Origin: Micromonospora sp. AMSO31t
GTDB taxonomy: Bacteria > Actinomycetota > Actinomycetes > Mycobacteriales > Micromonosporaceae
DNA: 64,000 nt
Reading direction: 5' to 3'
Assembly (NCBI RefSeq): GCF_008868175.1
Contig: NZ_WBKT01000010.1
Span: forward strand, 1-64,000
Positions 8,439 to 18,039 of the stretch are shown in pieces (positions within the stretch are counted from its first letter, which is position 1; each line of letters opens with the position of its first letter). Both the position numbers and the translations under genes were made by a program. The notes below the pieces were generated by a model. The model was not told the DNA's origin. It did no database searches and saw only the letters and a list, made by a program, of their open reading frames with translations.

Positions 8439-10406
8439 ATGCTCCTGTCGTACCCCGTCCACCGCCGCCTCTCCCCTCCCCGTCGGGCCCTCGTGGCGCT
8501 GGCCGCCACCGTGCTGGCGGCGGGCGCGCTGACCGCGTGCTCGGGCGAGGACGGGCCGGAGCGGAGCGTCGACGCCTTCCTGAAGGGCTGGCGCTCCGGC
8601 GACCTCCAGGCGGTCGGCTTCATCGACCCGACCGGCGCCAAGGTGCCGGCGGCCGAGGTGACCAAGGAGCTCCGGTCGCTCGCCGGCGAGCTGGCCGGCA
8701 GCCCGCCGAAGCTGGAGCGCACCGGCGACGTGAAGGTCGAGGCCGACATCGCCACCGCGCGGGTCCGGCTCACCTGGCCGCTGCCCGGTGCCACCACCTG
8801 GACCTACGAGAACCCGGTACGCCTCCGGCACGGCTCCGACGACCAGTGGCAGGTCATCTGGGAGCCGAGCGTCGTGCACGAGAAGCTGGAGTCCGGCGAC
8901 CGGTTCGCGCTGCGCCGGGAGGCCGCGCCCCGGGCCGGCGTGCTGGACGGCGCCGGAGCCCCGCTCGTCGCGCCCCGCCCGGTGGTCCGGGTGCAGGTGA
9001 ACCCCGCCGGGGTCAAGGACGCCAAGGCCCTGGTCCGGCAGCTCGACGCCGCGTTCAAGGCGGTCCGGCCCGCGCTCACCCCGCCGGTCGACCTGTCCGA
9101 CCTGCCGAAACGCCTGAGCGAGGCGGAGCGGGGGTCGCTCGTCGAGGTGGTGACCCTGCGCGACGAGGCGTACCGGCAGATCAAGCCCCGGATCTACGAC
9201 CTGCCCGGCACCCAGTTCCACTCCGACAAGCTCTTCCTGGCGCCGACGCGGGAGTTCGCCCGGGCCCTGCTCGGCTCGGTCGACCCGGCCCAGGCCGACG
9301 ACCTCAAGGCCCACCCCGACAAGTACGTGCGCGGTGACCTGGTCGGCCACGGCGGCCTCCAGGGCCGCTACGACGACCGGCTGCGCGGCACCCCCGGGGT
9401 CACCGTGATCACCGAGCGCCCCGCCCCGGACGGCACCACCGCACCCAGCGGGGTCGAGGCGTACCGCAGCGAGCCCAGGGCCGGCCAGCCGCTGAAGACC
9501 ACCCTCGACGTGGCCACCCAGAACGCCGCCGACGCGGCGCTGCGCGGGCAGGCCCGGCGTTCCGCCCTGGTGGCCGTCCGGATCAGCGACGGCGCCGTGC
9601 TGGCCGCCGCCAACGGCCCCGGGGCGGCCGGCGAGAACCTCGCCTTCACCGCCCAGGTGCCACCCGGCTCGACCTTCAAGATGGTCAGCGCCCTGGGCCT
9701 GCTCGACCGGGGCGCGGTCACCCCGGAGGCGACCGTGCGCTGCCCGAAGACGTTCGAGGTCGACGGGCGGTCCTTCAAGAACTCGGACAACTTCGAGCTG
9801 GGCGACGTCCCGTTCACCACCGACTTCGCCAAGTCCTGCAACACGGCCTTCACCTTCCTGGCCCCGAAGCTCGGTCCGGACGGGCTGGCGCAGGCGGGCC
9901 GCACGCTCGGCCTGGAGGCGCCCTGGGACCTGGGCACCGACGTCTTCACCGGCAAGGTCTCCGTCAACGGCTCGGCCACCGAACAGGCCGCCGCCGCGAT
10001 CGGCCAGGGCACCACCGTGGTCAGCCCGCTCGCCCTGGCCGGCGCCACCGCCGCCGTGGCCCGCGGCCACTGGGAGCAGCCCAAGCTGCTGCTCGACCCG
10101 GCCCCGGCGAAGGCCGCCCCGGCCGGCGCGGCGCTCAAGCCGGAGTCGGTGACGGCGTTGAAGACGATGATGCGCGCGGTGGTCACCGGCGGCACGGCCG
10201 GCGTCCTGGCGGACGTCCCCGGCGAGCCGGTGTACGGCAAGACCGGCACCGCCGAGTACGACAACAACCCGGCGCACACCCACGCCTGGTTCGTCGGCTG
10301 GCAGGGCGACGTCGCGTTCGCGGTCTTCGTCGAGCAGGGCGGTTCGAGCACCACCAGCGCGGTCCCGATCGCCGAACGCTTCCTGCGCGGCCTCGGCGCC
10401 CGCTGA
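8439..10406 (+). CDS. Penicillin-binding lipoprotein (transpeptidase)
   Basis: 655 residues. A lipoprotein signal ends in the lipobox LTAC-S. Next comes an NTF2-like MecA_N domain (about residues 45-150, ERSVDAFLKGWRSGDL), a dimerisation domain, and a C-terminal transpeptidase. The three penicillin-binding motifs are present: S411-T-F-K, S466-C-N and K601-T-G. It would cross-link peptidoglycan D,D-peptides outside the membrane; MecA-like proteins of this shape often have low beta-lactam affinity, but that cannot be read here. ATG 8439 has GGAGGG 8 nt upstream. No partner gene is adjacent, and the divergent neighbour is the glutamate dehydrogenase. Specific PBP class is not assigned. Confidence 0.9.
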   Translation: MLLSYPVHRRLSPPRRALVALAATVLAAGALTACSGEDGPERSVDAFLKGWRSGDLQAVGFIDPTGAKVPAAEVTKELRSLAGELAGSPPKLERTGDVKVEADIATARVRLTWPLPGATTWTYENPVRLRHGSDDQWQVIWEPSVVHEKLESGDRFALRREAAPRAGVLDGAGAPLVAPRPVVRVQVNPAGVKDAKALVRQLDAAFKAVRPALTPPVDLSDLPKRLSEAERGSLVEVVTLRDEAYRQIKPRIYDLPGTQFHSDKLFLAPTREFARALLGSVDPAQADDLKAHPDKYVRGDLVGHGGLQGRYDDRLRGTPGVTVITERPAPDGTTAPSGVEAYRSEPRAGQPLKTTLDVATQNAADAALRGQARRSALVAVRISDGAVLAAANGPGAAGENLAFTAQVPPGSTFKMVSALGLLDRGAVTPEATVRCPKTFEVDGRSFKNSDNFELGDVPFTTDFAKSCNTAFTFLAPKLGPDGLAQAGRTLGLEAPWDLGTDVFTGKVSVNGSATEQAAAAIGQGTTVVSPLALAGATAAVARGHWEQPKLLLDPAPAKAAPAGAALKPESVTALKTMMRAVVTGGTAGVLADVPGEPVYGKTGTAEYDNNPAHTHAWFVGWQGDVAFAVFVEQGGSSTTSAVPIAERFLRGLGAR

Positions 10407-10484
10407 CGCCGGCTCAGCACCACCTCGCCGAGGTGGCGGTGTTCACGCCCAGCGGACACCCCCGCCTCGGCGAGCCGGTGTCGA

Positions 10485-11858
10485 TCAGGCGATGTCCACG
10501 CCCGGCCGGGCCGCATCCGGCTCCGCCACCGGCGTCGTGGGCTCGTCCTCGCCGCCGGCCACCCGCCGCAACAGGCCCGGCCCGGCGGCCGCCGCAGGCC
10601 CCACGGGCTCCGGCGCGGCCGATTCATCCGCCCCGGCCGCCCGGCGCAGCAACCCGGAGCCGACCGGCTGCGGCTCGTCCGCCTCATCCACGCCGACGAC
10701 CCGGCGCAACAGGCCCGGACCGGACTGGTCGGTGGCAGGCTCGACCGCCGGGCGGTCTCCGTCGGTGTCGGCGGGTTCGTCCCCGGCCCGGGTGGGGGCC
10801 GGGCCGATCGGCTCCACGGCCACCGCGGGCGCGGGGACGGCCGCCGGGCCGGGCAGCACGTCGCGCGCCGGTGGCCGGCCGTTGCCGGGGCGGGGCGCCG
10901 GGGCGACCGGGCCGGCCGGCAGCAGCCGGGGCGGTGTCGCGCCGGGTGCCGCGACCGGCGCGAGCCCGGCCACCACGGTGTTGACGATCTCGGCGGCGTA
11001 CGACCCGTCGGGGTCGTAGTCGGGGTCGAAGACGGTCAGCTCGACGCCGAGGCAGTGCGGGGTGTCCACCAGGCCGGTGAGCAGGATCTCCAGCTCGGCG
11101 AACGCGATCCCGCCCGGGTCCGGCGCGTCGACCGCGGGCATCACGGCCGGGTCGAGCACGTCCACGTCGATGTGCACCCAGTAGCCGGCGCAGTCGGCCA
11201 ACTGCTCGTGCGCCCACTGGGCGGTGCGGGCCGCGCCCTCGGCGCGCAGCGCCGGCACCGGCCGGGTGGTGATGCCGGCGGCCTGGAGGTCGAGCCGGTA
11301 CTCGTCCTGGGCGCGGATGCCGAGCACCACCACGTCGATGTCCCGGAAGTAGGGGCGCCGCCCCTCGATGGCGGCCAGGTCGGCCTGACCCCGGCCGGTG
11401 ACCAGGGCCAGGTCCTCCCCCGCCGCCGCGCCCACGTAGGAGGCGTTGCCGGGGTGCCGGAAGTCGGAGTGGCCGTCGACGAAGACCAGCCCGATCCGCC
11501 CGCCGACCGCCTCGCCGAGCCGGTGCATGGCCAGCGCCGAGCCGAGCAGGACCGAGCAGTCCCCGCCGAGCACCAGCGGGAACTCACCCCGGTCGATGAT
11601 CGCGCCGATCCGGTCGGCGAGCGCCACCGAGTAGCCGGAGATCTCCGGTGCGTGGCAGACCCCGTCGCCGGGGCGCCAGTCACCGGGGTCGTACCGGGGC
11701 GGGGTGAGGCAGCCGGCGTCGCGGGCCCGCAGCCGGGCGAGCAGGCCGTGGTCGCGCAGCGCGCCGGGCGCCTTGACGCAGCCCGGGACGGAGGTGGACG
11801 TGGGTGGGCGCAGGCCGAGGTTCGTCGGCGCGTCGAGGACGGCGATCCGGCGCATCAT
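10485..11858 (-). CDS. Arginase/agmatinase-family protein with LLRR-repeat tail
   Basis: 457 residues. The first 290 or so are a ureohydrolase fold: GGDCSVLLG, VDGHSDF, HIDVDVLDP and ELTVFDPDYD give the binuclear Mn centre. The usual GGDHS is GGDCS here, so one metal-ligand His is a Cys. The family hydrolyses guanidinium compounds (arginine, agmatine, formiminoglutamate); the substrate is not determinable. From about residue 300 a long Pro/Ala-rich, probably disordered extension carries three LLRR motifs at residues 383, 403 and 429, each followed by a Gly and Asp/Glu cluster. ATG 11858 has GGGAG just upstream; a second ATG follows at once. The thioredoxin/TPR gene ends 65 nt upstream and may be co-transcribed. 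Confidence 0.82.
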   Translation of the reverse strand: MMRRIAVLDAPTNLGLRPPTSTSVPGCVKAPGALRDHGLLARLRARDAGCLTPPRYDPGDWRPGDGVCHAPEISGYSVALADRIGAIIDRGEFPLVLGGDCSVLLGSALAMHRLGEAVGGRIGLVFVDGHSDFRHPGNASYVGAAAGEDLALVTGRGQADLAAIEGRRPYFRDIDVVVLGIRAQDEYRLDLQAAGITTRPVPALRAEGAARTAQWAHEQLADCAGYWVHIDVDVLDPAVMPAVDAPDPGGIAFAELEILLTGLVDTPHCLGVELTVFDPDYDPDGSYAAEIVNTVVAGLAPVAAPGATPPRLLPAGPVAPAPRPGNGRPPARDVLPGPAAVPAPAVAVEPIGPAPTRAGDEPADTDGDRPAVEPATDQSGPGLLRRVVGVDEADEPQPVGSGLLRRAAGADESAAPEPVGPAAAAGPGLLRRVAGGEDEPTTPVAEPDAARPGVDIA

Positions 11859-11923
11859 GGGCTCCCGTCCTCGGTGGTCGGGCGGGCCGGCCGGTACGCC
11901 GGCCCGCGCTGGCGTGCGTGAAC

Positions 11924-12844
11924 TCAGAACAGGGCGCTGGCCAGGGCGCGTCGGGCGGCCGCCACGGCGGGGTCGTCCGGCCCGGCGATCGTGAACAGCG
12001 ACACCAGGTGCTGGCGGACCTTCTCCCGGTCGTCGCCGGCGGTCCGGCGGACCAGGCCGACGAGCCGGGCGTACGCCTGCTCGGCCAGCCCGCTGAGCAC
12101 CTCGATGTCGGCGGCCAGGAGCTGGGCCTCGATGTCGTCGGGCGCCTGCTCGGCGGCGGCGAGCGCGGCGCGCGGGTCGGCGCCGGCCACCCGGCGGGCC
12201 ACCCCGACCTGGGCCAGGCCGGCCTCGGCCGCGCTGTCCGCCGGGCTCTCGGCCAGGATCTTCCGGTACGCCGCCTCGGCGGCCTCCAGGTCGCCGGACA
12301 TCAGGGCGTCGTCGGCCTCGGTGAGCCGGGGGTCCTCCGGCTCGGCGACGGTGACGCCACCGGCCTTGAGGATGGCCTGGATCCACTGGCGGAGCTGGGC
12401 CTCCGGCACCACGCCGGAGAAGGCGTCGATCGGCTGCCCGCCGACCACCGCGTAGACCATCGGGATGCCCTGGACCCGGAACATCTGGGCGAGCCGCGGG
12501 TTGGCGTCGACGTCGACCCTGGCGAGCACCCAGGCGCCCTCGCCCTCGGCGGCCAGCCGCTCCAGCACCGGCGAGAGCTGCTTGCAGGGCTCGCACCACT
12601 CGGCCCAGAAGTCCACGACCACCGGGGTCGTGAGCGACCGCTCCAACACCTCGGACTGGAAGGTCGCCTCGGTCACGTCGATGACGGCGACGCCGCCACC
12701 CGCCGGGGGGCCACCGGGCACGCCGGCCGGCGGGCCGGCCTGGCTCGGGGCGGTGGGACGGGAGGGTTCCGGGGTGCCGCGCAACGCGCTGAGGTCGACC
12801 GCGCCGCGGGTGAAGATCGACGAGGTGATCCGTGGGTCGCTCAT
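11924..12844 (-). CDS. Thioredoxin-domain TPR protein (CnoX/YbbN-like)
   Basis: 306 residues. A Pro/Ala-rich N-terminal stretch precedes a thioredoxin fold (about residues 55-160) with the redox motif WCEPC and the conserved cis-Pro (QGIPMVY). A C-terminal helical tetratricopeptide region ([20 protein letters not shown], about 170-306) completes the CnoX layout, a holdase-type chaperedoxin that works with GroEL/DnaK in E. coli. Unlike E. coli CnoX it keeps both active-site cysteines, so true oxidoreductase activity is possible. The start lacks a clear Shine-Dalgarno; ACTAGATAACC lies just upstream, so it may be leaderless or nearly so. Confidence 0.85.
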   Translation of the reverse strand: MSDPRITSSIFTRGAVDLSALRGTPEPSRPTAPSQAGPPAGVPGGPPAGGGVAVIDVTEATFQSEVLERSLTTPVVVDFWAEWCEPCKQLSPVLERLAAEGEGAWVLARVDVDANPRLAQMFRVQGIPMVYAVVGGQPIDAFSGVVPEAQLRQWIQAILKAGGVTVAEPEDPRLTEADDALMSGDLEAAEAAYRKILAESPADSAAEAGLAQVGVARRVAGADPRAALAAAEQAPDDIEAQLLAADIEVLSGLAEQAYARLVGLVRRTAGDDREKVRQHLVSLFTIAGPDDPAVAAARRALASALF

Positions 12845-12926
12845 GGTTATCTAGTCTCGCACGTGCCCCGCGGAACTCGGATCAACCGCCACGGCGGCAG
12901 TTGCGACTCTCACGCCTGGTCGGGAT

Positions 12927-12980
12927 GCACCGAGGGGCCCCTTCCCGACGCCTCGCGTCCGGAAGGGGCCCCCTCGGTGC
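12927..12980. terminator. Hairpin terminator after icmA
   Basis: GCACCGAGGGGCCCCTTCC (12927-12945) pairs with GGAAGGGGCCCCCTCGGTGC (12961-12980), a 19-bp stem with one bulge, starting 2 nt after the icmA stop. The arms are near-perfect, so it is likely functional on both strands. Confidence 0.8.
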
Positions 12981-12982
12981 GC

Positions 12983-14671
12983 TCAGAAGCGGGCGGGCTC
13001 GCGGTAGACGCCCCACTCGCCCCGCAGCGCGTCGCAGATCTCGCCCAGGGTGGCCTCGGCCCGGACCGCGTCCAGCATGGCCGGGATCATGTTCTCCCCG
13101 GTCCGGCTGACCTCGACCATCCGCTGCACGGCGGCCTTGACGGCGGCGTCGTTGCGGCCCGCCTTGCGCTCGGCCAGCACCCGGCGCTGCTCCAGCTCGA
13201 CCTCGTGCGAGATGCGCAGGATCTCCAGGTCCTTGGCGACCGTGCCGGTGTGGCAGTTGACCCCGACGATCCGCTTGTCGCCCTTCTCCAGCGCCTGCTG
13301 GTAGACGAACGCCGACTCGGCGATGTGGCCGGTGAACCAGCCGTCCTCGATGCCGCGCAGGATGCCCGAGGTCATCGGGCCGATCTTGTGCGGACCCTCA
13401 CCGCCGAGCTGCCGGATCCGGGCGAAGATCTCCTCCGCCTCGGCCTCGATCTTGTCGGTCAGCGCCTCGACGTACCAGGAGCCGCCGAGCGGGTCGGCGA
13501 CGTTGACGACACCGGTCTCCTCCATGAGCACCTGCTGGGTGCGCAGGGCGATCTCGGCGGACTCGTCGGTGGGCAGGGCCAGGGTCTCGTCCAGGGCGTT
13601 GGTGTGCAGCGAGTTGGTGCCGCCGAGCACGGCCGCCAGGGCCTCCACGGCGGTCCGCACCACGTTGTTGACCGGCTGCTGGGCGGTCAGCGACACCCCG
13701 GCGGTCTGGGTGTGGAACCGCAGCCACTGGGCCTTCTCACTGGTGGCGCCGTAGACGTCGCGCAGCCAGCGGGCCCAGATCCGGCGGGCGGCCCGGAACT
13801 TGGCGATCTCCTCGAAGAAGTCCACGTGGGAGTCGAAGAAGAAGCTCAGGCCCGGGGCGAAGACGTTGACGTCCAGCCCGCGCGAGAGTCCCAGCTCGAC
13901 GTAGCCGAACCCGTCGGCCAGCGTGTACGCCAGCTCCTGCGCGGCGGTCGAGCCGGCCTCCCGGATGTGGTAGCCGGAGACCGACAGCGGCTTGTAGCGC
14001 GGGATCTCCCGGGCGCAGTACTCCATGAGGTCGCCGATGAGGCGCAGGTGCGGCTCCGGGTCGAAGAGCCACTCCTTCTGCGCGATGTACTCCTTGAAGA
14101 TGTCCGTCTGGAGCGTGCCGTCCAGGGTGGACAGGTCGGCGCCCTGCCGCTCGGCGGCGACCAGGTACATGCAGAACACCGGGACGGCCGGGCCGGAGAT
14201 GGTCATCGAGGTGGTCACGCCGGCCAGGTCGATGCCGTCGAAGAGCACCTCCATGTCGGCGGCCGTGTCGATCGCCACGCCGCAGTGGCCGACCTCGCCG
14301 AGCGACTGCGGGTCGTCGGAGTCGCGCCCCATGAGGGTCGGCATGTCGAAGGCGACGGAGAGCCCGCCGCCGCCGGCCCCGAGGATCATCTTGTAGCGCT
14401 CGTTGGTCTGCTGGGCGTTGCCGAACCCGGCGAACTGCCGGATGGTCCAGGTGCGCCCGCGGTAGCCGGTCGGATAGAGCCCCCGGGTGTACGGGAACTC
14501 GCCCGGCCAGCCGATCCGCTCGAAGCCCGGGTAGGGCACCCCCTCCGGCGGCCCGTAGACCGGGTCGACGGCCATCCCGGACAGCGTGGTGAAGTCCGCG
14601 TCGCGCTTGCGGGCGGCGTCGTAGCGGGCCTGCCAGCGGGCCCGACCGGCGGCGATCTCGTCGGCGTCCAT
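12983..14671 (-). CDS. icmA: Isobutyryl-CoA mutase large (substrate-binding) subunit
   Basis: 562 residues, a TIM-barrel acyl-CoA mutase without the C-terminal cobalamin domain, as in IcmA (566 residues in Streptomyces). The two residues that separate isobutyryl- from methylmalonyl-CoA mutase are Phe80 (IRQFAG) and Gln198 (YIAQKE), the IcmA state; methylmalonyl-CoA mutases have Tyr and Arg there. It should interconvert butyryl-CoA and isobutyryl-CoA together with a small B12-binding IcmB subunit, which is not in the window. Signature [11 protein letters not shown] and [13 protein letters not shown] are present. GAGGAGG precedes the ATG. Upstream are a TACACT -10 box and the shared acyl-CoA operator at 14726-14739; a strong hairpin follows the gene. 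Confidence 0.92.
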   Translation of the reverse strand: MDADEIAAGRARWQARYDAARKRDADFTTLSGMAVDPVYGPPEGVPYPGFERIGWPGEFPYTRGLYPTGYRGRTWTIRQFAGFGNAQQTNERYKMILGAGGGGLSVAFDMPTLMGRDSDDPQSLGEVGHCGVAIDTAADMEVLFDGIDLAGVTTSMTISGPAVPVFCMYLVAAERQGADLSTLDGTLQTDIFKEYIAQKEWLFDPEPHLRLIGDLMEYCAREIPRYKPLSVSGYHIREAGSTAAQELAYTLADGFGYVELGLSRGLDVNVFAPGLSFFFDSHVDFFEEIAKFRAARRIWARWLRDVYGATSEKAQWLRFHTQTAGVSLTAQQPVNNVVRTAVEALAAVLGGTNSLHTNALDETLALPTDESAEIALRTQQVLMEETGVVNVADPLGGSWYVEALTDKIEAEAEEIFARIRQLGGEGPHKIGPMTSGILRGIEDGWFTGHIAESAFVYQQALEKGDKRIVGVNCHTGTVAKDLEILRISHEVELEQRRVLAERKAGRNDAAVKAAVQRMVEVSRTGENMIPAMLDAVRAEATLGEICDALRGEWGVYREPARF

Positions 14672-14725
14672 TCGCGGAGCTCCTCCTCGAGTCCTGGGAT
14701 GCAGACCGAGTGTAGAACGCCAGCC

Positions 14726-14739
14726 TGAACGATCGCTAA
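14726..14739 (-). promoter_or_regulatory. Acyl-CoA operator, site A (icmA)
   Basis: TTAGCGATCGTTCA read on the minus strand, 55 nt before the icmA start and 11 nt before a TACACT -10 box (14709-14714), so binding would cover the -35 region. One of five related dyads in the window. Confidence 0.65.
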
Positions 14740-14766
14740 GCTTGCGCCTACCGACCGGTAACCTGA

Positions 14767-15180
14767 TCAGGCCGAGGGGACCAGCGGCCCGCCCAGCGCC
14801 ACGTCGTCGACCCGGATGTTGATCTCGTCGACCCGCAGCCCGTACGCCTCGACCGCCGAGGTCACGGCGGCGCGGACCCCGTCGGTCACCTCGGGCACCG
14901 GCCGGCCGCCGTCGATGACGATCACCAGGTTGACCACCGCCGCGCCGTCGGTGACGTGCGCCGAGCAGCCGCGCCGGGCGTCGCCCACCTGGTCCAGACC
15001 GACCCGGTCCAGCACGGCGTTGAAGAAGCGGGCCACGTCGCCGCCCAGCTCGGCCACCCCGGGCACCGACTTCGCGGCGGCCACCGCGATCTTCTCCACC
15101 ACCTCGTCGGAGACGTGCGTCGCACCGCCCGCCACCGCGCTCGGGGTCACCGACAGCTCCTGGGTCGCCTCGTCAGCCAT
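14767..15180 (-). CDS. Asp23/Gls24-family protein
   Basis: 137 residues. The Asp23 domain spans nearly the whole protein (VSDEVVEKIAVAAAKSVPGV, then VVNLVIVIDGGRPVPEVTDG and VDEINIRVDDV). Family members are small envelope-stress or membrane-associated proteins, several linked to cell-wall stress; the molecular role is poorly known. In actinomycetes they often occur in clusters with DUF322 paralogs, but this copy is alone between icmA and meaB. GGGAGAG lies just upstream of ATG 15180. The block meaB, asp23 and icmA is on one strand, but icmA has its own promoter. Confidence 0.85.
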   Translation of the reverse strand: MADEATQELSVTPSAVAGGATHVSDEVVEKIAVAAAKSVPGVAELGGDVARFFNAVLDRVGLDQVGDARRGCSAHVTDGAAVVNLVIVIDGGRPVPEVTDGVRAAVTSAVEAYGLRVDEINIRVDDVALGGPLVPSA

Positions 15181-15265
15181 GCTCTCCCACCACAGACGCG
15201 CACCGCCCCACGGGTCCGTGAGACGGTGCGAGCGTACTAGGCGCGGTTGCTCCGCAGTGGACCCG

Positions 15266-16270
15266 TCAGGCGCCCAGCTGCGCCAGCAGCTCGCCGGCCG
15301 CCGCGTACGGGTCGACCGTGCCCTCGGCCACCCGGGCCGCGAGCGTCGGCAGCTGCGTACCGTCGCGCAGCGAGCCGATCCGGTCCCGCAGGGTGCCGAG
15401 CGCGATCGCCTCGATCTCGGCGGCGGCCCGCGCCTCCCGGCGGCGGCGCAGCTCCCCGTGGCGCTCCAGCCAGTCGCGGTGCTTGTCGATCGCGGCGGCG
15501 ATGTCGTCGATGCCCTCGCCACGGGCGGCGATGGAGCGCACCACCTGGGGCCGCCACTCGCCCGGCCCGCGCTCACCCAGCGCGATCATGCCCTGGATGT
15601 CGCGCACCGTGGCGTCGGCGCCGTCCCGGTCGGCCTTGTTGACCACGAAGACGTCGGCGATCTCCAGGATGCCGGCCTTCACGGCCTGGATGGCGTCGCC
15701 CATACCCGGTGCGAGCAGCACCAGCGTGGTGTCGGCCAGCGAGGCCACCTCCACCTCGGCCTGGCCGACGCCGACGGTCTCCACCAGCACCACGTCGCAG
15801 CCGGCGCCCTCCAGCACCCGCACCGCCTGCGGCGTGGCCGCGGAGAGCCCGCCGAGGTGACCCCGGCTGGACATCGAGCGGATGTAGACGCCGGGGTCGG
15901 TGGCGTGGTCCTGCATCCGGACCCGGTCACCGAGGATCGCGCCGCCGGTGAACGGGCTCGACGGGTCGATGGCCAGCACGCCCACCCGGTGGCCGCGCGC
16001 CCGCAGCGCCCGGACCAGCTCGTTGGTCGTGGTGGACTTGCCCACCCCCGGCGAGCCGGTCAGGCCGACCACCTGGGCGTGCCCGGCGTAGGGCGCGAGG
16101 GCCGCCGCGACCTGCGGCAGCACCTCGTCGCCGGACTCGACCAGGGTGATCAGCCGGGCCACCGCGCGGGGGTCACCCGCGCGGGCCCGCTCGACCAGCA
16201 GGGGTACGTCCCGGCTGCGGCGCACCGAGCCGGCGGCCGCCGCCGGGACGTTCTGGACACTGTTGTTCAC
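15266..16270 (-). CDS. meaB: MeaB-type GTPase chaperone of acyl-CoA mutases
   Basis: 334 residues. P-loop GTPase of the MeaB/ArgK family: Walker A GSPGVGKST (residues about 70-78), switch region IDPSSPFTGGAILGDRVRM, VETVGVGQ, and NKAD for guanine recognition. MeaB loads or protects B12-dependent mutases (methylmalonyl-CoA mutase, Icm) and is regularly found beside them. Here it starts with GTG 2 nt after the thiolase stop, so the two are coupled; icmA lies 0.6 kb further downstream. The older ArgK name (arginine transport kinase) is a misnomer for this family. Confidence 0.93.
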   Translation of the reverse strand: MNNSVQNVPAAAAGSVRRSRDVPLLVERARAGDPRAVARLITLVESGDEVLPQVAAALAPYAGHAQVVGLTGSPGVGKSTTTNELVRALRARGHRVGVLAIDPSSPFTGGAILGDRVRMQDHATDPGVYIRSMSSRGHLGGLSAATPQAVRVLEGAGCDVVLVETVGVGQAEVEVASLADTTLVLLAPGMGDAIQAVKAGILEIADVFVVNKADRDGADATVRDIQGMIALGERGPGEWRPQVVRSIAARGEGIDDIAAAIDKHRDWLERHGELRRRREARAAAEIEAIALGTLRDRIGSLRDGTQLPTLAARVAEGTVDPYAAAGELLAQLGA

Positions 16271-16272
16271 AG

Positions 16273-17466
16273 TCAGCTCTCGGCACCGTTCGGGACGTGG
16301 ATGATCAGCGCGTCGCCCTGGCCACCGCCGCCGCAGAGCGCGGCCGCGCCGGTGCCGCCGCCGCGCCGCTTCAGCTCCAGCGCCAGGGTGAGCACCAGCC
16401 GGGCGCCGGACATGCCGATGGGGTGGCCGAGCGCGATCGCGCCGCCGTTGACGTTCACCTTGTCGGTGCTGATCCCGAGGTCCCGCGCGGACTGGATGCC
16501 CACCTGGGCGAACGCCTCGTTGATCTCGATGAGGTCGAGGTCGGAGACGCTGAGCCCGCCCTTCTTCAGCGCGTGCTGGATGGCGTTCGACGGCTGCGAG
16601 TGCAGGGAGTTGTCCGGGCCGGCCACGTTGCCGTGCGCGCCGATCTCGGCCAGCCAGGTGAGCCCCAGCTCCGTGGCCTTGGCCTTGCTCATGACGACCA
16701 CCGCGGCGGCGCCGTCGGAGATGGGCGAGGAGCTGCCGGCCGTGATGGTGCCGTCCTTCGTGAACGCCGGGCGGAGCTTGCCGAGCGACTCGGCGGTGGT
16801 GTCCGGGCGGATGCCCTCGTCCTCGCCGACCACCAGCGGGTCGCCCTTGCGCTGCGGGATGATCACCGGGGTGATCTCGTCGGCGAAGTGGCCGTTCTTC
16901 TGGGCGGCGGCGGCGCGCTGGTGGCTGGCCGCGGCGAACGCGTCCTGCTCCTCGCGGGTGATGCCGTGCTTCGCCCCGAGCCGCTCGGTGGACTCGCCCA
17001 TCGAGCAGCAGTCCCAGGCGTCGGTGAGACCGTCCAGGGCCATGTGGTCCTTGATCGTCACGTCGCCGTACTTGTAGCCGGAGCGCTGGCCGAGCATCAG
17101 GTGCGGGGCGTTGGTCATCGACTCCATGCCGCCGGCCACCACGATGTCGAACTCGCCGGCCCGGATGAGCTGGTCGGCCAGGGCGATCGCGTCCAGCCCG
17201 GAGAGGCAGACCTTGTTGATGGTCAGCGCCGGGGTGGACATCGGGATGCCCGCCTCGACGGCGGCCTGGCGGGCCGGGATCTGACCCGCGCCGGCCTGGA
17301 GCACCTGACCCATGATCACGTACTGGACCTGGTCCGGTGCCACGCCGGCGCGCTCCAGCGCTGCCTTGATCGCGACGCCACCGAGCTTCGTCGCCGGGAG
17401 GTCCTTGAGGTTGCCCAGCAGGCGCCCCATCGGGGTCCGCGCGCCGCTGACGATCACCGAAGCCAT
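16273..17466 (-). CDS. Acetyl-CoA C-acetyltransferase (thiolase)
   Basis: 397 residues, a degradative/biosynthetic thiolase of usual length. Catalytic residues are visible: acylated Cys in [10 protein letters not shown] (about residue 89), His in GHPIGMSG, and the second Cys in ALCGGGGQG. It would condense two acetyl-CoA to acetoacetyl-CoA, or cleave it, feeding 3-hydroxybutyryl-CoA dehydrogenase and Ccr in the same window. GGAGG sits 6 nt before ATG 17466. The shared operator (17501-17514) lies 35 nt upstream, inside one of the two 31-bp direct repeats. meaB follows in the same transcript. Confidence 0.93.
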   Translation of the reverse strand: MASVIVSGARTPMGRLLGNLKDLPATKLGGVAIKAALERAGVAPDQVQYVIMGQVLQAGAGQIPARQAAVEAGIPMSTPALTINKVCLSGLDAIALADQLIRAGEFDIVVAGGMESMTNAPHLMLGQRSGYKYGDVTIKDHMALDGLTDAWDCCSMGESTERLGAKHGITREEQDAFAAASHQRAAAAQKNGHFADEITPVIIPQRKGDPLVVGEDEGIRPDTTAESLGKLRPAFTKDGTITAGSSSPISDGAAAVVVMSKAKATELGLTWLAEIGAHGNVAGPDNSLHSQPSNAIQHALKKGGLSVSDLDLIEINEAFAQVGIQSARDLGISTDKVNVNGGAIALGHPIGMSGARLVLTLALELKRRGGGTGAAALCGGGGQGDALIIHVPNGAES

Positions 17467-17484
17467 GCCTGCCTCCGAGGGGGG

Positions 17485-17515
17485 TGCCGACCTGTACACC
17501 TTAACGATTGTTAGG
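17485..17515 (+). repeat. 31-bp direct repeat, left copy
   Basis: Matches 18721-18751 at 29 of 31 positions (TGCCGACCTGTAC, one difference, CCTTAACGATTGTT, one difference, GG). It contains the thiolase operator. Together the copies bracket a 1.2 kb segment with two small genes. Confidence 0.9.
17501..17514 (+). promoter_or_regulatory. Acyl-CoA operator, site B (thiolase/meaB)
   Basis: TTAACGATTGTTAG, 12 of 14 positions matching the ideal palindrome TTAACGATCGTTAA. It lies 35 nt upstream of the thiolase start, where it would block the promoter. Confidence 0.65.
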
Positions 17516-17610
17516 ACGCACCATATCTGCCCGGGAACCGCGACAGCACGGTGACCCCGAGCACGTCCGCAATGTGATCCAGTCACGACGGTCGATAGCT
17601 GTTCGGACGT

Positions 17611-17937
17611 TCAGCCCTGGCGCGGGCGGCGCCGGCGCGGCGGCACCGGGCCCCTGGGCAGCGACGCCAGGGACGGGCGCGCCCCTCGGGCGGCCACCTC
17701 GATCCGCGGCGTCCGGTCCGGCGGGAGGTGCTCCCGTTCCGCGACCACCACCACGTCGACCTTCCCGTCGATCATCATCTGCCTGACGTCGTCCCACGGT
17801 GCCGTGGTGATGATCCCGAGGAGGCCGTAGCGGCAGCATCTGGCGTGGTCCAGGCAGGCCATGAGGTGGGGTTCGATCGGGTCGACGTGGGAGGGGATCC
17901 AGATCGCGGCAACGGGACGTGACAGTGAACTCACCAT
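17611..17937 (-). CDS. Small resolvase-like protein
   Basis: 108 residues. The core (VAAIWIPSHVDPIEPHLMAC, CRYGLLGIITTAPWDDVRQM, GKVDVVVVAEREHLPP) resembles the N-terminal alpha/beta core of serine recombinases. The nucleophilic serine of the R-V-S-T motif is not evident and the DNA-binding part is missing, so it is not an active recombinase. Such short proteins occur widely in Micromonosporaceae with no known job. ATG 17937 was chosen; no good ribosome site is visible. It lies inside the segment bracketed by the 31-bp repeats. Confidence 0.55.
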   Translation of the reverse strand: MVSSLSRPVAAIWIPSHVDPIEPHLMACLDHARCCRYGLLGIITTAPWDDVRQMMIDGKVDVVVVAEREHLPPDRTPRIEVAARGARPSLASLPRGPVPPRRRRPRQG

Positions 17938-18039
17938 CCGTACTCTTCACCGTGTGCAAGTTGCAGATCAACCGCGCACCGTCCGGGTTCGCATATGCCG
18001 AACGATCGATGAGCTGGGGCTACTCCGGCTCACCACGGG

